Below the pieces are notes generated by a model. That model searched no databases, was not told the origin of the DNA, and was given only the letters and a program-made list of their open reading frames with translations. Shown here piece after piece: positions 49,058 through 51,595 of a DNA stretch of 51,595 nt. The position numbers and the translations under genes were made by a program. Positions within the stretch are counted from its first letter, which is position 1; the number at the start of each line of letters is the position of its first letter. The DNA comes from an uncultured Bacilli bacterium (GTDB lineage Bacteria > Bacillota_I > Bacilli_A > RF39 > UBA660), in contig CANQQV010000011.1 in the NCBI GenBank assembly GCA_947626095.1, forward strand, positions 1 through 51,595, in the 5' to 3' direction.

Positions 49058-50032
49058 ATGGAACTAGTAACTGAAATACCAGATGGTTTTTTAATAGAAA
49101 AACCATTAACAAATGAGCAAATAAATATTTTAATAGAGCAAATAAATAGATTTAATAAATTAAGCGAATTAGATATTAGTAAAAAAGAAGTTAAATTAAG
49201 TGAAGATGGTAAAATTATATTACCAGAAGGTACTATTATTCACGGGATATCTGGTTTTACTGTAAAAAAAATAGATAATATAGCTAAATCGGGAATATTA
49301 ACGGGACAAGCTATAGGTATTTCTGAAGATGGTGAGACTTTTTATTGTGCTGATTTTCATCGCGTTCCTAAAGAGGAAAAATTAGATGAATTTAATAGTA
49401 GTTTTACTTATCGTGATGGAAGAACACCATTTGGCAATGGTATTAGAGGTGGTAATACATTAGCTTTTATTATTGAACCTAGAGATGAATTTAACGAATT
49501 ACTAGCTTATGATTGTTATAGAGAAGGAACTAAAGAAAGTGAAATTACTAGATCTTTTGTTAATGAAATAGGGTTACCAGTAGAAGATAAGAGTGTAGTA
49601 TCTTCCGTATTGTATGGTGTTCCAAGAAACGCTTTTAGCGGAATAGTACTAGGAGATAATTTGTTTTTAAAAAAAGAAATATTAGAATTACTTATTAAAT
49701 TATTTCCTGAATGTTATATAGCTTCTATACATGGAGATATTATTTATAAGCCTGGTGATAGTGTTGAAATGTCTTTACTTAGAGGAGAGAACTATGGCTT
49801 AAAAGCTCAATTACAAAGAACACAAAAACAATATGAACAAGAGTTACAACAAAGTCGTGAGCTTTCTGCTAAAACATGGAAACTAGGTAAAGCTATTAAT
49901 ACTTTAGTAACTCAAGATTGTTCTTTAGAAGAATGTGCAAGAATTTTATTAGAAAATGGATTAACACAGGGTAGTATAGAAAACGTAATGGAAGAAATAA
50001 ATGAAAAACGAAATAACGGTTTAAAACATTAA
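49058..50032 (+). CDS. Unknown soluble protein with C-terminal coiled coil
   Basis: The 324-residue cytoplasmic-looking protein has a central alpha/beta domain (about 55-240) and a Gln-rich coiled coil (about 248-275), ending in a small helical segment. The phrase IIHGISGFTVKKI (about 61-73) followed by SGILTGQ recalls the H-x-S/T strand of ADP-ribosyltransferase folds, but this is only a resemblance, and a clear catalytic Glu motif is missing. It has its own promoter and terminator. Beside NAD-related genes a NAD-using enzyme would be notable; I cannot assert it. Confidence 0.65.
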   Translation: MELVTEIPDGFLIEKPLTNEQINILIEQINRFNKLSELDISKKEVKLSEDGKIILPEGTIIHGISGFTVKKIDNIAKSGILTGQAIGISEDGETFYCADFHRVPKEEKLDEFNSSFTYRDGRTPFGNGIRGGNTLAFIIEPRDEFNELLAYDCYREGTKESEITRSFVNEIGLPVEDKSVVSSVLYGVPRNAFSGIVLGDNLFLKKEILELLIKLFPECYIASIHGDIIYKPGDSVEMSLLRGENYGLKAQLQRTQKQYEQELQQSRELSAKTWKLGKAINTLVTQDCSLEECARILLENGLTQGSIENVMEEINEKRNNGLKH

Positions 50033-50036
50033 AAAG

Positions 50037-50067
50037 GTACTTTATGAATTTTCATAAAGTACTTTTT
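50037..50067. terminator. Bidirectional terminator between the 49058 gene and the HAD gene
   Basis: GTACTTTATG (50037-50046) pairs with CATAAAGTAC (50053-50062) over AATTTT, with A and T runs outside; convergent genes. Confidence 0.88.
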
Positions 50068-50600
50068 ATTTTGTCATATAAATCTAACCAATTAGTAGTT
50101 TGTAGACCATTAAAATCTTTATTATGATTAAATAAAATAGCTTTTTTACCTAGTTCTAAAGCTTTAGTAATATGTTTTATATCATCATCAACGATTAAAT
50201 CAATATCTTTTTCTACTAAGATACTAGCTTTATCTCTAATATTAGTATATAGAGTATTTATAGCTATATCATTTTGTTTAAACCATTCTCTTGTTTGACC
50301 TTTTAAGTCTTTATACTTATTATCAGGACGAGAAGTAATAATACATAATTCGTGACCATCATTATTTAACTTCTTAATAATTTTAGAAGCATTAGCTTTA
50401 AACTTAGGTGAGAAAGTTAGTTCTTCACGATATATATCCCAAAAATCTTGAATATAAGGATCATCCCAACCATTGATATCGGCTGGTAAATCTTTAGAAT
50501 ATCCTTCCTTAGGATATTCTTTAATATATCTTTGCCATACTTTTATTTGAACTTCCTTAGTATTAACTAAAGTATCATCTATATCTATACCTATTTTCAT
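50052..50600 (-). CDS. HAD-superfamily 5'-nucleotidase (NT5C type)
   Basis: The 182-residue HAD hydrolase has the nucleophile motif GIDIDDTLVN (Asp5 and Asp7), IITSRP (about 90-95), and the DLIVDDD acidic motif (about 133-139). It fits the 5'(3')-deoxyribonucleotidase NT5C family, which dephosphorylates nucleoside monophosphates. AGGTGTTAT lies before the start on the minus strand. It is divergent from nrtR, so the two promoters are back to back. Confidence 0.85.
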   Translation of the reverse strand: MKIGIDIDDTLVNTKEVQIKVWQRYIKEYPKEGYSKDLPADINGWDDPYIQDFWDIYREELTFSPKFKANASKIIKKLNNDGHELCIITSRPDNKYKDLKGQTREWFKQNDIAINTLYTNIRDKASILVEKDIDLIVDDDIKHITKALELGKKAILFNHNKDFNGLQTTNWLDLYDKIKSTL

Positions 50601-50630
50601 ATAACACCTTTTTTTAATTAAATTTAGATA

Positions 50631-50639
50631 AGTATAACA
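50631..50639 (-). promoter_or_regulatory. Extended -10 of the HAD nucleotidase gene
   Basis: The minus strand reads TGTTATACT, about 30 bases before the start codon. Confidence 0.55.
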
Positions 50640-50656
50640 TATTTTTTTATATTTTA

Positions 50657-50665
50657 TGATATAAT
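50657..50665 (+). promoter_or_regulatory. Extended -10 of nrtR
   Basis: TGATATAAT with TATAAT at 50660-50665. Downstream, TGTTATTAATAT (50676-50687) equals the left half of the NAD-regulon operator and runs into the start codon. Confidence 0.6.
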
Positions 50666-50685
50666 CTATATGAGGTGTTATTAAT

Positions 50686-51513
50686 ATGATGTATAAAAGT
50701 GAGGAAGAATTTTTAAAAGCTTATAATCCTAATGCTTATGACAGAATTTCTTTAACTACAGATATACTTATATTAAGCATTAGTGATGAAGTAGCAACTA
50801 ATTATCGTAAGTCTAATAAAAAGTATATGAGTGTTTTATTAGTTAAGAGAGATGATTATCCTTTTAAAGATAAATGGTGTCTACCTGGTGGATTCTTAAG
50901 AGTAGATGAAGAGTTAGAAGATTGTCCAAAGAGAATATTGGCACAAGAAACTAACTTACATGATATATACTTAGAACAATTATATTCATATGGGGGAGTT
51001 AAGAGAGATCCTCGTATGAGAATAGTATCTGTTTCTTATATGGCTTTAGTAGATAAGAATAGATTAAAAGATAAATTAAGTCCTAATGCCTCATGGTTTA
51101 ATATTAATTACTTCGAAGAAGAAGATAATGTATTGGTAACGTTAGATAATGGGACTGATACTATTAAATTTAAAATAAAGAAAACTTTAAAAGAATTAAC
51201 GACCGATAGATATAAATTTGAAATAGAAGAGAATACTGATTTAGCTTTTGATCATCCTTTAGTTATATGGTCTGGTATTGAAAGACTAAAAAATAAAATA
51301 AGTTATACTGATGTGGTATTTAATATGATGCCAGAATTATTTGCTTTAGGGGATTTACAACAAGTGTATGAAGTTATACTTAATAAAAAGTTATTAGATC
51401 CTGCTTTTAGAAGAATTATAGCTAATAAAGTAGAAAAAACAGATCAAGTTCAAACAGGAGCAGGACATCGTCCTTCAGCCTTGTTTAGATATAAAAAAAG
51501 CACTAAGAAATAG
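50686..51513 (+). CDS. nrtR: Nudix-wHTH regulator of NAD metabolism (NrtR type)
   Basis: The 275-residue protein has a Nudix domain (about 15-150) and a C-terminal winged-helix domain (about 195-270; YTDVVFNMMPELFALGDLQQ, then RPSALFRYK). The Nudix box is degenerate (GGFLRVDEELEDCPKR, then ILAQETNL in place of ELxEExG), as in NrtR proteins that bind ADP-ribose or related NAD metabolites without cutting them. NrtR releases operator DNA on binding its ligand. Two NAD operons in this window share a palindromic operator. GAGGTG (50672-50677) supports ATG 50686. The stop lies inside its terminator. Confidence 0.87.
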   Translation: MMYKSEEEFLKAYNPNAYDRISLTTDILILSISDEVATNYRKSNKKYMSVLLVKRDDYPFKDKWCLPGGFLRVDEELEDCPKRILAQETNLHDIYLEQLYSYGGVKRDPRMRIVSVSYMALVDKNRLKDKLSPNASWFNINYFEEEDNVLVTLDNGTDTIKFKIKKTLKELTTDRYKFEIEENTDLAFDHPLVIWSGIERLKNKISYTDVVFNMMPELFALGDLQQVYEVILNKKLLDPAFRRIIANKVEKTDQVQTGAGHRPSALFRYKKSTKK

Positions 51514-51522
51514 TGCTTTTTT
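51493..51522 (+). terminator. Terminator of nrtR
   Basis: AAAAAAGCACTA (to 51505) pairs with TAGTGCTTTTTT (51511-51522) over AGAAA; the TAG stop is in the stem. Confidence 0.85.
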
Positions 51523-51535
51523 CAGAGTGTAGACA

Positions 51536-51566
51536 AACCTCCAGATTTTTTCTGGAGGTTTTTTTA
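51536..51566. terminator. Second strong terminator at the window end
   Basis: AACCTCCAGA (51536-51545) pairs with TCTGGAGGTT (51551-51560) over five Ts, then seven more Ts. It may back up the nrtR terminator or terminate a short RNA. Confidence 0.8.
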
Positions 51567-51595
51567 TGCGTAATTTTTTTTGAATAATTTTTTTA

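Noticed and set aside
1-51595. Mycoplasma-type genetic code (TGA as Trp)
   Set aside because: Tryptophans are TGG throughout and TGA terminates the Nudix gene (33917-33919) and a WXG100 gene (39435-39437) in sensible overlaps.
1-51595. CRISPR array, tRNA, rRNA or insertion sequence
   Set aside because: No regularly spaced repeats, tRNA-like cloverleaf with CCA context, rRNA segments or transposase genes were found on reading both strands.

Overview
This 51.6 kb window comes from a strongly AT-rich (GC about 28-30 % by eye) low-GC Gram-positive bacterium. Trp is encoded by TGG. TGA is a real but rare stop (at 33917 and 39435), so this is the standard bacterial code, not the mycoplasma code. 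Sporulation genes (spoVG, yabP, yabQ, cwlD), an SrtB-type sortase with an NPTTG substrate, ESX/WXG100-like proteins and 2-hydroxyacyl-CoA dehydratase-type activation genes suggest an anaerobic, probably gut-associated Bacillota lineage near the Bacilli/RF39-Erysipelotrichia type. The taxonomy is inference. No rRNA, tRNA, IS element, CRISPR array or phage block was seen. The window reads as ordinary chromosome with accessory islets.

Layout. 1-1.5 kb: spoVG, yabP-yabQ, divIC. 1.5-8 kb: mntP, two tandem membrane-tethered XRE regulators, nrdG, and a DUF6020-like/GT2 surface-glycan pair with a G8 tract. 8-13.9 kb: the classic ecfA1-ecfA2-ecfT-truA-rplM-rpsI block, an anchored unknown and cwlD; the ECF ATPases have lost most catalytic motifs. 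13.9-18.4 kb: Zn-phospholipase C-like protein, Abi_2 protein, HtrA protease, RimO. 18.5-24.4 kb: ESX-type cluster 1 (two WXG-headed peptidoglycan hydrolases sharing a duplicated domain, four small WXG100-like proteins, an LRR/dead-transglutaminase protein), then rdgB. 25-31 kb: sortase plus substrate, AbiEi/AbiEii, XRE regulator with divergent lipoprotein, LysM amidase without a signal peptide. 31-36 kb: pncA-pncB-nudix-nadE. 36-39.8 kb: a lipoprotein behind a riboswitch-like leader, and ESX-type cluster 2. 39.8-42.2 kb: unknown gene-nadD-pncC-nadK. 42.2-51.6 kb: small ORF and DUF4362 protein, TetR/acyl-CoA synthetase/dehydratase-activase cluster, an unknown gene, a HAD nucleotidase and nrtR.

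How the genes work together. The clearest system is a complete nicotinamide-to-NADP salvage pathway (PncA, PncB, NadD, NadE, NadK, with PncC recycling NMN). It is split into two operons about 8.7 kb apart. Their promoters share a gap-free 61-bp module holding two palindromes 41 bp apart, the downstream one overlapping the -10. A Nudix-wHTH regulator of the NrtR type lies at the window end and is the obvious candidate ligand-responsive repressor. A gene of unknown function (39856-40272) heads the second NAD operon. The second theme is ESX/type VII-like secretion: two clusters with hydrolase-type effectors and small helical partners, but no secretion ATPase in the window. Most genes are preceded by an extended -10 promoter (TGnTATAAT) and separated by short A/T-rich intrinsic terminators.
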